DNA from: Delphinus delphis
Lineage: Eukaryota > Chordata > Mammalia > Artiodactyla > Delphinidae
NCBI RefSeq assembly: GCF_949987515.2
Contig: NC_082684.1
Location: 119,950,080-120,014,079 of the forward strand
Length of the DNA: 64,000 nt
Direction of reading: 5' to 3'
In this document: one piece after another, positions 47,201-56,319 of the stretch
How the letters are laid out: each line of letters starts with the position of its first letter
How positions within the stretch are numbered: position 1 is the first letter of the stretch
The notes under the pieces: generated by a model
Told to the model about the DNA's origin: nothing
What the model saw: the letters and a program-made list of their open reading frames with translations, nothing else
Database searches by the model: none
Program-made: the position numbers and the translations under genes

Positions 47201-50200
47201 TTAGCCAAGTGAACTGAAAACATATATCCACAAACAGACTTGTATATGAATGTTCACAGTAGCCTTATTCATTATAGCCTAGGAATAACCCATTTATCCA
47301 TTTGCTACTGACTATATAAATAATAACTATATATCCATATTATGGAATACTGTTCAGCAATACAAAGGGATTAAAATTTTTTTTACATCTTTATTGGAGT
47401 ATAATTGCTTCACAATGGTGTGTTAGTTTCTGCTTTATAACAAAGTGAATCAGTTATATATATACATATGTTCCCATATCTCTTACCTCTTGCGTCTCCC
47501 TCCCTCCCATCCTCCCTATCCCACCCCTCCAGGCAGTCACAAAGCACCGAGCTGCAAAGGGACGAACTTTTGATGAACCACAACAACATGTATGAATTTC
47601 AGAAACATTATGATAAGTGAAATAAGTCAAATACAAAAGCCTAATACTCTATGATTCCACTTATATCAAATTATAGAAAGGCAAAACATTAGTGGTTGCC
47701 TGAGGTCTAGAGTCTGGGCAGGAAATTGTCTATAAAGAGGCAGGAAGGAACTTTTTGAGATGATGGGAATATTTTGATTGTAGTGGTAGTCACATGACTG
47801 TATACAATTCGTCAGAGTTCATCAACCTGTATACTTAAAATGGTTCAGTTTTATTGCACCTCAGTAAAGCTGTTGGAAAGAAAGAACCATATTGGTAGGG
47901 AATGTTTGTCTGCTTTTATTTATATATGCTTTCAAACTTTTCAGATGGGTTTCTTGAGACTGATACAATTTGTATTAAATAGGTTGCACCTGGGGGGAGA
48001 AAGCTTGCTAAAGCAGACAAAGTTATGAGGTGATGGGGCTACCATGTTAGTGTTCAGCGAAGGATTTTCTGTTGAAGGAACATTTGAACAGACACAGATG
48101 AAGTGAATTCAGTTAAGTCAAAAAAGGTCTCTTCACATGTGCCCTGCACATTTCTTACAGAATTTATATCTAGGTGTTTTGTAGTTTCTGCTACTATTAC
48201 AAATAAGATCTTTTTCTTATCTTATTGCGTTGGCTAATAATCCTTAAATTAATTTTTGTTTTCATCTTTGTCTTATATTTCCTATTTGTTAATTTCTTGA
48301 GGAAAGTAACTATACAGATTGTATATGTTGTTAACCTACAGTCTTCCTTCTGTGCTGTGTTTCCAGTGTGTGCTCAATTAATGGATTTTAGTGGTTTTTA
48401 CTTAGACTAAGCAGATCATTGCTGTATTTGTTAATCTTTGTTTTTCCTAGCTCAGTATAGCACCAAGTTGTAAGTAGAATCTAAAAAAGACCTGAGGTGG
48501 AAAACTAAAGATGCCAGTGCAATTTTATGTAACATAATTTTAATTTTACTGTCAAACAAAGCGAGTATAGGATGCACATGAGACTGTTTGCTGGCAACTT
48601 TAAAGGCACCCATGGTGGATGAAAGGTGGGAGCAGTGAAAAAAGGTATTCTTGAATTTCACTAACAGATTAAAAGAGAATGTCTGGAAGCAGTTGATTGG
48701 TCAGGTATAGATTAGGGATGGCCATCTTGGCAAGATTTACGGTTTTATTTGAATAGAAGGGGTTCTTTTATATTTCATGCCTGTCTTAGTCTACTTTAGG
48801 TAAGTGAGGTATCTGAAAACAGATTTGAGGGCTCAGCATCATCTGTCAAAATGGCAACAGTAGCTCATGTTCATGCCTTACCAGTAGATGGCAGCAATGT
48901 GCATTGTTTAAATATTCTTGCTCCTTTTTTTTAAATTAAGTAGTGAATAGGTACTGTATATTTTTCTTTTAGTGAAGACCAAGGCAGATATGATACCCTC
49001 ATTTTCTTTAAACACATAAAAGTCATATTAGTGTTGTGTAATATCAGTTTATATGAAATAATCTTAGAAATTCAACTGATATAGCTTACCTAAAAAGTGT
49101 TAACTTTTTATAACTTTTGTTGTAACTATTTCTTAATTGAAATTTGTATTCTCCACAGTATTATTACTATTTTAGATACAGTTTTCTGCCTCATAGGTTT
49201 TTCTAAGAGACCAAGCTGTCATAAAATGTTTTAGAACTAAGCAACATTTTACTAAACAAAATGCAAGTGTTTTGTTTAATCACATGACTGTGGAGGCTTT
49301 TTGTTTGTTTGTTTGAAGAACACTTATGAATTTTTCTCTTTCATGAACAAGCTAAAAATTAATGGTGACTTTTATAAGAAGAAAGTATTTTAATCCTTGG
49401 TAGTTAGGTCCAACCAGTTATCTTCACACAGAATTGCTGGCCTCCAGGAAGTGACCTCCCTATAGCATATGAGGGTTCTTGCCCCTTTTCTGCCCTTGTC
49501 CAGGAAGGCTAGTGGGATGAGAGCTGTGTAGAACTGACCCTCAGCTTTAGGAAAGACTGGGGGCAGGTGACAAAAGTCTGTGAGTTGAGGAGTCATACAG
49601 CAGATAAATCATTTTAGTTTCTTTTCTTCTCTTTTATTTCTTTTTTTTCTTCCAGAAATCTGTCGATTTAGGAGAGAGGTTTGGAACTGTTTTAGAAAAT
49701 AATATTTATTCAGTGCTGAGGTTTCTCCCAATTTTTCACACAATGTGTACTGTTTAATTCTTAAAAACTGCAAAGTTCTTGTAAAACGAAGAATTCAGAA
49801 TAGAGTTTTATCTTATAAAAACATGATTTATCAAGATCACTTAACATATATCTTACATGTTTTGGAATTCTTACAGATCACAGAAAACCTTTTTTTTTTT
49901 TAATTTTTACCTAATACACCCTAAAACAACACAGTCTGCCAGACCACAGTACATCCGTAATTTAGAGCAGCAGATGTTGCTACACATGCTTCTTTTTAAG
50001 ACCAAGAAGCAGCAGAAGAGAAAATAAAACAAAAAGTTCAAAACAGAAGAGCAACATGAAACAGTACAGAGATGAGGGAGTTGGGAAGCCAAGGGCAATT
50101 GGTGAAATTAGCAAAGAGAGGGGATGTGGTGATCTGGACTCTGTGTTTTTTGTATATAGCTTTTAAATGCTTTGTAAGTCATATACTCATCCTATTAATC

Positions 50201-51010
50201 GAGGTTTGATAACTTTCTACTAAAATTTTTTTTCCATTAAAACGGTATTTCAATTAAGCTGAGGCAAGAAGGAATTAATATTCATTATAGTGTTTAATCA
50301 TTTCACATTTCATATGAGAATTGGCTAAGATGTGCTGTGCCATGGCAGAGTTCGTTGCTTTGTCTCAGAGTCTGCTAATGTTTTCATTTTGGTTTTAACT
50401 CTAGCTGATCCCACAGTTAAGGACTTAATCGGAGGCTTCACTGCACTTCATTACGCAGCCATGCATGGCCGGGCTCGGATTGCACGCCTGATGTTAGAAT
50501 CTGAATACAGGAGCGACATTATTAATGCAAAAAGCAATGATGGCTGGACTCCCCTTCATGTGGCTGCTCACTATGGTAGGGACTCATTTGTCCGACTCCT
50601 ACTGGAGTTCAAGGCTGAGGTTGACCCGCTCAGTGATAAAGGTACAACGCCGCTTCAGCTCGCCATTATCCGAGAGAGGTCAAGCTGTGTGAAAATCCTC
50701 CTGGACCACAATGCCAACATCGACATTCAGAACGGTTTCCTGTTGCGATACGCTGTGATCAAAAGCAATCACTCTTATTGCCGAATGTTCCTTCAGAGAG
50801 GAGCAGACACAAACTTGGGTCGCTTAGAAGATGGACAAACTCCTTTACATTTGTCTGCCCTTAGGGATGACGTGCTTTGTGCACGGATGTTATATAATTA
50901 TGGAGCGGACACGAACACAAGGAACTATGAAGGACAGACCCCACTGGCTGTTTCAATAAGCATTTCTGGAAGTAGTCGACCGTGTTTGGATTTCTTACAA
51001 GAAGTCACAA
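29028..51010 (+). CDS. ASB7: ASB7, ankyrin repeat and SOCS box protein 7 (lacks last exon)
   Basis: Two coding exons, 29028-29238 and 50405-51010, join in phase (211 + 606 bases) to give 272 codons plus one base of the known 318-residue protein. The N-terminus [20 protein letters not shown] and the ankyrin repeats ([67 protein letters not shown]) match human ASB7 as remembered, apparently almost without change. ASB proteins are substrate receptors of Cullin-5/Elongin B-C ubiquitin ligases: ankyrin repeats bind the target, and the C-terminal SOCS box binds Elongin and Cullin. ASB7 is reported to target the spindle protein DDA3. The SOCS-box exon (about 46 residues) is not in the window, so it lies right of 64000. 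An in-frame TAA at 29007-29009 fixes 29028 as the first ATG, and an A at -3 gives a good context. Confidence 0.97.
30974..31191 (+). mobile_element. hAT-type non-autonomous element
   Basis: Contains gggttggcaaactttttctg, ggctttgcgagccc, tactcaactctgcc and gaaagcagccatagacaata, a well-known mammalian fossil DNA transposon. I am not certain of its family name. Confidence 0.6.
31236..32910 (-). mobile_element. Old L1 fragments, mostly minus orientation
   Basis: The start (acagcttttattgagataga, then caattcacccttttaaagtg) is a reverse-complement L1 3' end. Farther on, cttctcccagcttgtagctt and taatctatccagaattggtt are old L1 3' sequences. Internal boundaries are unclear. Confidence 0.5.
33132..33145 (+). 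promoter_or_regulatory. Weak CTCF-type motif
   Basis: gcagtagatggcac matches the CTCF core except at its first position. Confidence 0.25.
33190..33845 (+). repeat. L2-like LINE fragment
   Basis: Contains ggtggtttcccacttctctt, gacctacacggccctgca, ctcagggaagccttccctta and ttagtctgaggcttcatgag, the order of an L2 3' region in plus orientation. Confidence 0.55.
33908..34227 (-). mobile_element. CHR-type SINE with target-site duplication
   Basis: A full-length minus-strand copy ending gcgccaccagggaaaccc. The flanks ctgatccttttctttt (33892-33907) and its copy from 34228 are a target duplication. A (TTAA)n tail lies at about 33944-33965. Confidence 0.88.
34565..34890 (-). repeat. MIR/L2-type fragments
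   Basis: 34565-34700 carries an L2/MIR end (agcaaatatttattgggcac). 34708-34890 carries a reverse MIR (cattt.gttgagcattt, aaaactgagccacagg, gagccaggattcaaacccat). Confidence 0.5.
35330..36120 (-). repeat. L2-like LINE, minus orientation
   Basis: Follows the L2 reverse strand: tttattgagcactgctatgt, ccctgctgtcgtggcattta, actttggactttgttctgag, ctcactctggctgctctgag, tggtcggattctggatatat. It includes the local duplication aagtgttaaagtaa near 35608-35640. Confidence 0.6.
36572..38857 (-). mobile_element. Tigger1-type pogo DNA transposon, nearly full length
   Basis: Terminal inverted repeats are caggcatacctcagagatac on the left and its diverged complement (ending tatgtgcctg, then TA) on the right. 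Length is 2.29 kb. The remains of the transposase run on the minus strand, listed separately. Tigger elements are Tc1/mariner-class transposons that move by cut-and-paste and insert at TA; the copies in mammals are long dead. Confidence 0.88.
36863..38480 (-). pseudogene. Tigger1 transposase pseudogene
   Basis: At least four frame-broken pieces in order: 38561-38208 (N-terminal helix-turn-helix region, [20 protein letters not shown]), 37918-37454 (catalytic core), 37384-37094 and 37084-36863 (C-terminal region). The core fragment keeps three acidic positions expected of a pogo DDE/D nuclease: the D of MDETALYW, the first D of [11 protein letters not shown] and the D of QSMDQGVI. Frameshifts between fragments, plus terminal-repeat decay, make it non-functional. 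Related domesticated genes are the TIGD and JRK families, but here the surrounding inverted repeats show a transposon copy. Confidence 0.85.
39048..39128 (+). repeat. Diverged direct repeat, copy 1
   Basis: The segment from ataatgtcc through acctctgtccaaatcctggta is repeated with about 80 percent similarity by eye at 40314-40391. Confidence 0.5.
40314..40391 (+). repeat. Diverged direct repeat, copy 2
   Basis: Partner of 39048-39128, with taatgtccaaaagtattt at its start and acctctgtacaaatcctggta at its end. It lies just before the L1-rich stretch. Confidence 0.5.
40440..41540 (+). mobile_element. Old L1 ORF2 endonuclease-region fragment
   Basis: Recognisable blocks: cattaagggactgaacaatcc, accttcagaatatacattct, gataaaccatatgctggca, ttctgttagaaatcaac and tggga.tactagagcagtgctta. 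Heavily mutated with many stops. Confidence 0.6.
41541..42262 (+). repeat. Unclassified repeat, arm 1 of an inverted pair
   Basis: 41815-42117 (cctcacatttaacaggagac to gaccagttactggtcaaacg) is the reverse complement of 42795-43105 with modest divergence. This copy has about 270 extra bases on the left. Family not recognised. Confidence 0.5.
42263..42790 (+). mobile_element. Old L1 5'-region fragment
   Basis: AT-rich L1-like sequence (caaagaactaaggacaccat; caaaagaaggaatcagtgac) that continues beyond the inserted arm 2, at about 43145. Confidence 0.4.
42791..43140 (-). repeat. Unclassified repeat, arm 2 of an inverted pair
   Basis: Reverse-oriented relative of 41815-42117, containing tgaccggtaactggtcagag and catggctgtctcatttgcca. 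It interrupts the L1 that resumes at gacctgtggaacattatcaa. Confidence 0.5.
43141..43587 (+). mobile_element. Old L1 ORF1-region fragment
   Basis: Blocks gtggaacattatcaagcatacc, gagaaaatcttgaaagcacc and ggccagaagacaatgggatg are typical of older L1/HAL1 ORF1 regions. Interrupted by the SINE at 43588 and resumes at 43952. Confidence 0.55.
43588..43951 (+). mobile_element. CHR-type SINE with target-site duplication
   Basis: Begins ggcttccctggtgccacagt, has the B-box-like gggttcgagccctgg, and ends in an A/T-rich tail. It is flanked by tgaaggtgata at 43577-43587 and 43952-43962. Inserted in an older L1. Confidence 0.88.
44125..44645 (+). repeat. Unnamed ancient interspersed repeat, copy A
   Basis: Starts attgctgtgtaacaaattac, has a cagttttaaggtgttggcca block, and ends near ttaaaattgtgctgccagag. 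It shares its overall course with 61885-62335. Possibly an old LTR; I cannot name it. Confidence 0.4.
44650..47362 (+). mobile_element. Old L1 ORF2 (reverse transcriptase to 3' end), degraded
   Basis: Follows ORF2 order: ctagctagactgatgaagaa, ccacagaccagtttcactca, gatgcagaaaatgcatgtga, taaagctgcagtaatcaaga, ctcatacattgctggtggga. Many stops. Resumes after the younger L1 at 47375-47554 and ends at about 47885. Confidence 0.75.
47375..47554 (-). mobile_element. Younger L1 3' end, with target duplication
   Basis: Reverse-complement L1 tail (tttttttacatctttattgg, ggtgtgttagtttctgcttt, ctccctatcccacccctcca). The flanks caaaggga at 47363-47370 and 47555-47562 are part of a target-site duplication inside the older L1. 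Confidence 0.85.
47555..47885 (+). mobile_element. 3' terminus of the older L1
   Basis: Continuation of the L1 at 44650-47362: ttatgataagtgaaataagt, tgattccacttatatcaaat, then acctcagtaaagctgttgga. Confidence 0.65.
48881..48894 (+). promoter_or_regulatory. CTCF-type motif
   Basis: ccagtagatggcag matches the CTCF core CCASYAGRKGGCRS at every position. It lies in the ASB7 intron, 1.5 kb before the second coding exon. Confidence 0.5.
50405..51010 (+). CDS. ASB7: ASB7 second coding exon (ankyrin repeats 2 onward)
   Basis: Acceptor gttttaactctag is followed by CTGATCCCACAG, which completes Ala-71. The exon encodes residues 71-272 and ends at EVT plus the first base of Arg before donor gtatgt at 51011. 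Reading on into the intron gives Ser-Met-stop (TAA at 51017), a 274-residue form without the SOCS box. Confidence 0.97.
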
Positions 51011-52117
51011 GTATGTAATTTAATTATTACTACTATTACATTTTTTTTAAATTTTGCATCTTCTGAGGAGCTTAAGGTATTTTTACAACTTAAAATGACC
51101 AGACATTAATGATTCTTATTAGCCTTGCTCATTCCATTCTTCTGAACTGAAAAGAAAGCTCTATATCACAGGATTTCATTAAAAATTCAGTTATGTTACT
51201 AGAAGTAAATGGGGGTAGATAGGGTGTTAGAACACCCTCGATGTTAGATGTTAAGATCGATGCTAGAACAAGGCAGTTCCTACTGGTCATAAACATAGTC
51301 TTTCCAGGCTTTCCTGGAATTGAGACTGAGGAATTAGGAGAATTTTGGATCTTAGCATCCATAGCTATGGAAGTGTCCTAGAATTTGTGCTTTATTGCTA
51401 AGCTGTTGCTCATGTTTTATTGTTGCTTTTCTTCTTCTTTACAATGTGAACACACATGAAATGGAACAGCAGTGTTATTTATCAGACATCCTAGTAATGC
51501 AGGTTAAGGATGATAGAAATCAGAAAGTGTTGTAAAGAAAAATTTGCTCCCAGTGGAAAATTTGGTGCCACTGTCTCTGGCCCACACAGGACTGTATAAC
51601 TGACCTGTTTTTGTGTGGGCACTTTTTTTTAAAGCCAGGAAAAGTGTCTGACCCATTGTGTGTAGTGGTGCGTGTGTTCGTGTTGTTTTTCGGATAGAGG
51701 TATTAGTTTGTGTGGAGTAGCCACCCTCTCCTGTCCGACTTCCTTGTGACCAGTCGAGTATGTGTCTCAGAGCTTAACATCACACATGAAGCCACAGTCT
51801 ATAAACAGAACATTTGTCTGCCACACTTTTTAATGAATTCCCCTTCCTTACCTAAGTTTTATGTTTCATTCATTGTTATGGAAGAAGAAACACATTCTGG
51901 GTACCAGGTACTGGAGGGTGAGGAGTTTACTTGACCTGCTTGTAAATAATCCACTGCCCCCCTGAGAGCTGAATTTGGGAGTAGAAAACTTATGAAGAAA
52001 TGAAATGTAATTTGTATTTTGTTTATTCATAAGAAAGGAAGGATGAAATTATTACCACTAAGTATATTCAGACTCAAGCATAAAAAGAAATCACACTCAG
52101 GATCTAACTCATGCTGT
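51011..52117 (+). other. ASB7 intron, proximal part
   Basis: AT-rich with no gene. An ATTAAA hexamer lies at about 51178-51183. No repeat named. Confidence 0.5.
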
Positions 52118-52310
52118 CCAATAGAACTTTCTGTAATGATGGAAATGGTCTCTGTGCTGTTGACTGTGGTAGCCACTAGCCCCATGTGGCTGTTGAACAC
52201 TTATTATGTGGCAAGTGCCACCCAGGAACTGAATTTTTAATTTTATTTAATTAATTTAAATTTAAACATCCACAAGTGCCTAGTGGCTGTCGACTTGTAC
52301 AGCACAGATA
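52118..52310 (+). mobile_element. hAT-like non-autonomous DNA element
   Basis: Starts tgctgtccaatagaactttc and has tagccactagccccatgtgg, then a mirror of it near the end (cctagtggctgtcgacttgt). The same element, reversed, hosts the Tigger1 at 36572-38857. Confidence 0.6.
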
Positions 52311-52784
52311 TGCCTGCCTTGGGAGAGATGTTTTGGGCTATCTGGTAGGTGGTCCCTTGCAGAAAGCTTTTGAGGCACACTGATGTACCCAGAGACAGGA
52401 GATGTTATGTGTGCTGATTCCTCCCCAGCTGACCCTTCAGATCCAGGCCACATTTTAGGAAAAGACTACAGCAAAAATTCAAATGCTGATTCTCTCAGCA
52501 AATGTTCTAGCAGTTTTCATTTATATAGACCAGTAGGGGTGTTGGTGTAGTGAAAGATAAGATTACTCTTGAACTTGAGGTTAGAATTCTGTCGTGGTAT
52601 GTAGCCTATAACGTATATCTTATTCTTAATAAATTTTGAATATATATTTGTTGTTGCTGCTATTGTTGTTGTTTTAACTTAACACTAGAGGCTCATGGTT
52701 AAATTACCTTGTCTGTCTTCAGGAAGGCATGTTACACACATAAATGCCACAGCCTTGTTTGTTAAATACTTTGCTCCGTGGTTA

Positions 52785-53005
52785 ATTGTGGTAGACTAGG
52801 GCTAGACTATGTTAGACCAGCCATGACTCTACCACATATTAGCTGTAACTTTGGGTGGGTTAGCTAACCACTTTGTGCCTCTGTGTCCTCATCTTAAAAT
52901 TGGGGTAATTATATCTGTCTTACAGGCTTGTTGTGAGGATTGAATGAGTTAATATTTATAAAGCACTTAAAACAGTACCTGGCACATTTTAAGTGCTATA
53001 TATGT
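52785..53005 (+). repeat. MIR SINE
   Basis: Blocks accacatattagctgtaact, cctctgtgtcctcatcttaa, ttgtgaggattgaatgagtt and cagtacctggcacattttaa follow the MIR consensus on the plus strand. Confidence 0.75.
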
Positions 53006-53684
53006 TTTTTTTTTAATAAAATAATTAATTAAGTGAGGGTAGATGAACAGCAAGAGCTGGCTTGCTACCTACAGAGTGAACCCCTTAGATTCTTATTCTA
53101 CCCTAGCCTCTATTTTCAAATCTATAAACTGTTGTGTGGTCTGCATCTGGAGACAGGCAGCCAGGGGGATGGGGGGAGCTGCCCCTTCATCCCCCGGCCC
53201 TTGGAGCTGCTCAGTTCCACCATGGAATGCTGCTGGTGAGCAAGAATGTTGAGTTAAAAAAGAGATTCACACATACCTTTAAAATTAGGACAGATAGAAA
53301 AATCGACGGGACTGCCTCTTTGTGTTTGAGTTCTCCACTGCACCTAGAGCAGAGCCATACACCTCAGTAAGTGTGGGTTGGCTGATTGGCTGCATCTGTA
53401 AGGATGGTAGCTGAGCAAACTTGGGATGCTTTTCAGAAGTGAAGGACCATCTGTCCTTGGAAGGCTGCAGTTATCCTCTGTCTTCAGGTGATGCAACATA
53501 ATTCATTACTTCTTGACTTTGCTGTCAGTGGTGTTTCCTGCCAAAAGCAAATTAAGTGTTTCTGCTTCACCTGTGCATTATTTATTAGATTTTCTTTTCC
53601 TAGTGAATAATTATGTGCTAGAAGGACCAACTGTAGCTGATGCCCTCTGGAGGTCTGTACTGGCTCTCTTGGAAACCAGAGTGA

Positions 53685-54048
53685 GGACTTCCCTGGTGAC
53701 GTAGTGGTTAAGGATCCACCTGCCAATGTAGGGGACATGGGTTCGAGCCCTGGTCCGGGAAGATCCCACATGCCGCGGAGCAGCTAAACCTGTGTGCTGC
53801 AACTACTGAGCCTGCGCTCTAGAGCCCGCAAGCCACAACTACTGAGCCCATTGCCACAACTACTGAAGCCCACACGCCTAGAGCCTGTGCTCCGTAACAA
53901 GAGAAGCCACCGCAATGAGAAGCCCATGCACTGCAACAAAGAGTAGCCCCCCACTCGCCACAACTAGAGGAAGCCCGCGTGCAGCAATGAAGACCAAATG
54001 CAGCCAAAAATAAATAAATTAATCAAATAATTTTTAAAAAAGAAAAGA
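53685..54048 (+). mobile_element. CHR-type SINE with target-site duplication
   Basis: Starts ggacttccctggtgacgtag and ends in an AAATAAATAAATT-type tail. It is flanked by aaaccagagtga at 53673-53684 and 54049-54060. Confidence 0.9.
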
Positions 54049-54795
54049 AAACCAGAGTGAAAGATGGTTGGGTGGTTCAGGGAGCCATCAAGTCAAATCC
54101 CTGAGCTCCTTTCAGTCTTTACTGCTGCTGAGAGCTACCGCTCTCTAGGCCCCGAGTCCTTGGCCTCACATCTGAGAACTCAGACTCCTGAGGTGTAAGG
54201 ACAGCAGAAATACCACTTGGTGGTCTTTATTCAGGGCCATTTTACTAGAGAGCAAGTTATTTAAATTGGAAGAACTCAAGACAATCATAATCCTAGAATC
54301 TAAAAGCTACTGTGGCTTTTTAGAAAAATTGCCAGAAAAACTCTGATACACACACTCCATAAAAACAGAGCAGGTCAAGTGGCTTAGTTATAAGGTAGTA
54401 TCTGTGGGTGCCTTGTTGGTCACAGTAGAGGGAGAAGCCACAAAGAGGTGGTGTTAATTCTACAGACAGACTTCCAGAAACCTCTGCCTTCTAGAATGGC
54501 TGGAACTCAATGTGGTCACCTCCAGAAAGCCAGTCAACTGAAGGAGCAGCTTTTTTGTGCCCTGGAACGGTAAATACAGCTAAGAAGAGTCAAGGATCCT
54601 ACCTGGAGAATGAGGATCACCTTGCTGAGGGAAAGGTGTTTCCTGCTTAGAGAAGCCAGTTTTTGGTCTTTTAGTTCTTTTACTAGATAAAAAAAGAGTG
54701 GCGCAAATAAACTAAAGGGACAACAACAGAGAGAGCAATGAAGATGTGACTGATGACAGGTAGAAATGGTGATGACAGACAGCAGCAGACGTTCT

Positions 54796-54849
54796 GATGG
54801 AGGTCCATTGATGGAGGATGATGGAGGTCCGTTGATGGAGGTCTATTGG
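54796..54849 (+). repeat. Short minisatellite (gatggaggtc unit)
   Basis: About three imperfect copies of a gatggaggtcc(a/g)ttgatg-type unit of 17-27 bases. Confidence 0.6.
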
Positions 54850-55055
54850 AGACAGTCATTCTGAGGGTCATGCAAATGCATGCAGTTGATTAAAGTAGAA
54901 TAATTTGTACGTAGCATTTGCACAGACACCATTTGGAGCTAAGAGGATTATGGAAACTCTGGCATATAGGAATGGGCAAAAATTCTCTAGCTGAAGATAA
55001 AGAGCAGAGATTGTAGGAATGTTTGCCCAATTCAAAAGAAAAAATTAACATTTAT

Positions 55056-55090
55056 GCACAAGAAAGGGCACAAGAAAGAGCACAAGAAAA
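55056..55090 (+). repeat. Three-copy gcacaagaaag repeat
   Basis: gcacaagaaag occurs three times in tandem with small changes. Confidence 0.6.
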
Positions 55091-56319
55091 TGTTGTTAAA
55101 AGAGGTGCAACGTTAAAACTTCAAGAAAGACTATTTCATAAGTAAAGCTTACCCTGAGAAATGGTTAAATAATAATAGAACTCTCCTTGAGCAATGGGAT
55201 TTTAATCTAGTGCTCTTTTCCCCTTATCATCTCCCTGCCCTACAATGTAAACTTTCCGAGTCAAGGAGTTACTCAGAATATGAAAGTTTTTTAAGAAAGA
55301 GAGATTTCATGAGAAAGCAGTTTTGCCCTCTCTCCTGTTTCATGCCCTGCCCCCCACCCCCAAATACCCACACCTTGGTGAGCTAGGAGGACTGCAGTGA
55401 CTGGAGTCAGAGAAACATTTATTCTCCAGGTGGGGTAAGACTCTGGTGAAGTCTCTTCTCTTGGAGAACAGACTTTGTTATGAAGTTTCTGAGTGTATGT
55501 CAGATAGTTATTCTCACCCTCCCCCTGGCAGAGCCATGAGGGGGTCTTTATTGGCTCTTCATGTGAGAACCTGATGGGGTTCCTGAAAGGAAAGCTCAGA
55601 ACATCGGGTGTTTCCTAAGACTGTGGCTCTCCCTCTCAGGCTGGTCCATGCACAGCTCCTGGCAGTTTGTCACAATGACCATTTAAGTGTTCCTACCAGT
55701 TTGTGGCTCCAATAGCTACTGCTGCAGGTGCACAGATTTCAGCTGTGACTCTAGATCTGATTCTCTCTCCAGATTTTATGGTGGTTTGCCCTGTGACATC
55801 AGTTTACTGATGGGTCCTAGATAAGTCATTAATTTCAGTTTGTTTGGCTTTTTCTTCTTATAAGGACTGGAGCGAGGACTTCAAGTTCATTATATGTTGG
55901 AGCTGAAACCAGAAGTCTATTCATTATTTTTATCATTTTTACTTACAATGCGAAAATCATCCTATCCATGGTCCCTTGGGCTGAGTAGAATTTTGCCCAC
56001 TTGTATTCAGAGGCATGTGTCTCCTTTATAGCGTCCTGAAGGTTTCTCAGCTGTGCCTGTGTCATGGGTGCTGTTGAATCAGCTGAGTCTGGTGGTGGAG
56101 AGAGCAGTTAATGGGCTCTTGACCCAGTGTCTGACTTACCTAATAAACTTGGGCAAGCTGATTAGCCTCCACCTGCCTCATGGGTCTGTTTCCTTCTCTG
56201 AAAGATGGGGGTATTAGACCATAGTCCGTGGAGTCCCTCCTTTTAAAAATTCTTGCCAATAAACACTCTTAAAGGGGATGATATCCTGCTGCTTGTGGTT
56301 TTATTTTATTTTGTTTCTG

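Larger units (their letters stand above)
29239..50404 (+). other. ASB7 large intron (21.2 kb)
   Basis: Separates the two coding exons. It is largely repeats (hAT, L1, L2, MIR, Tigger and SINE, listed separately). 29239-30970, 39130-40310 and 47890-50400 show no gene and no repeat I can name. Confidence 0.75.
54061..56319 (+). other. ASB7 intron with two short tandem repeats
   Basis: No gene or named repeat. Short tandem repeats at 54796-54849 and 55056-55090 are listed separately. Confidence 0.4.

Noticed and set aside
473..48894. A CTCF loop enclosing LINS1 and ASB7
   Set aside because: The two strong motifs are divergent rather than convergent.
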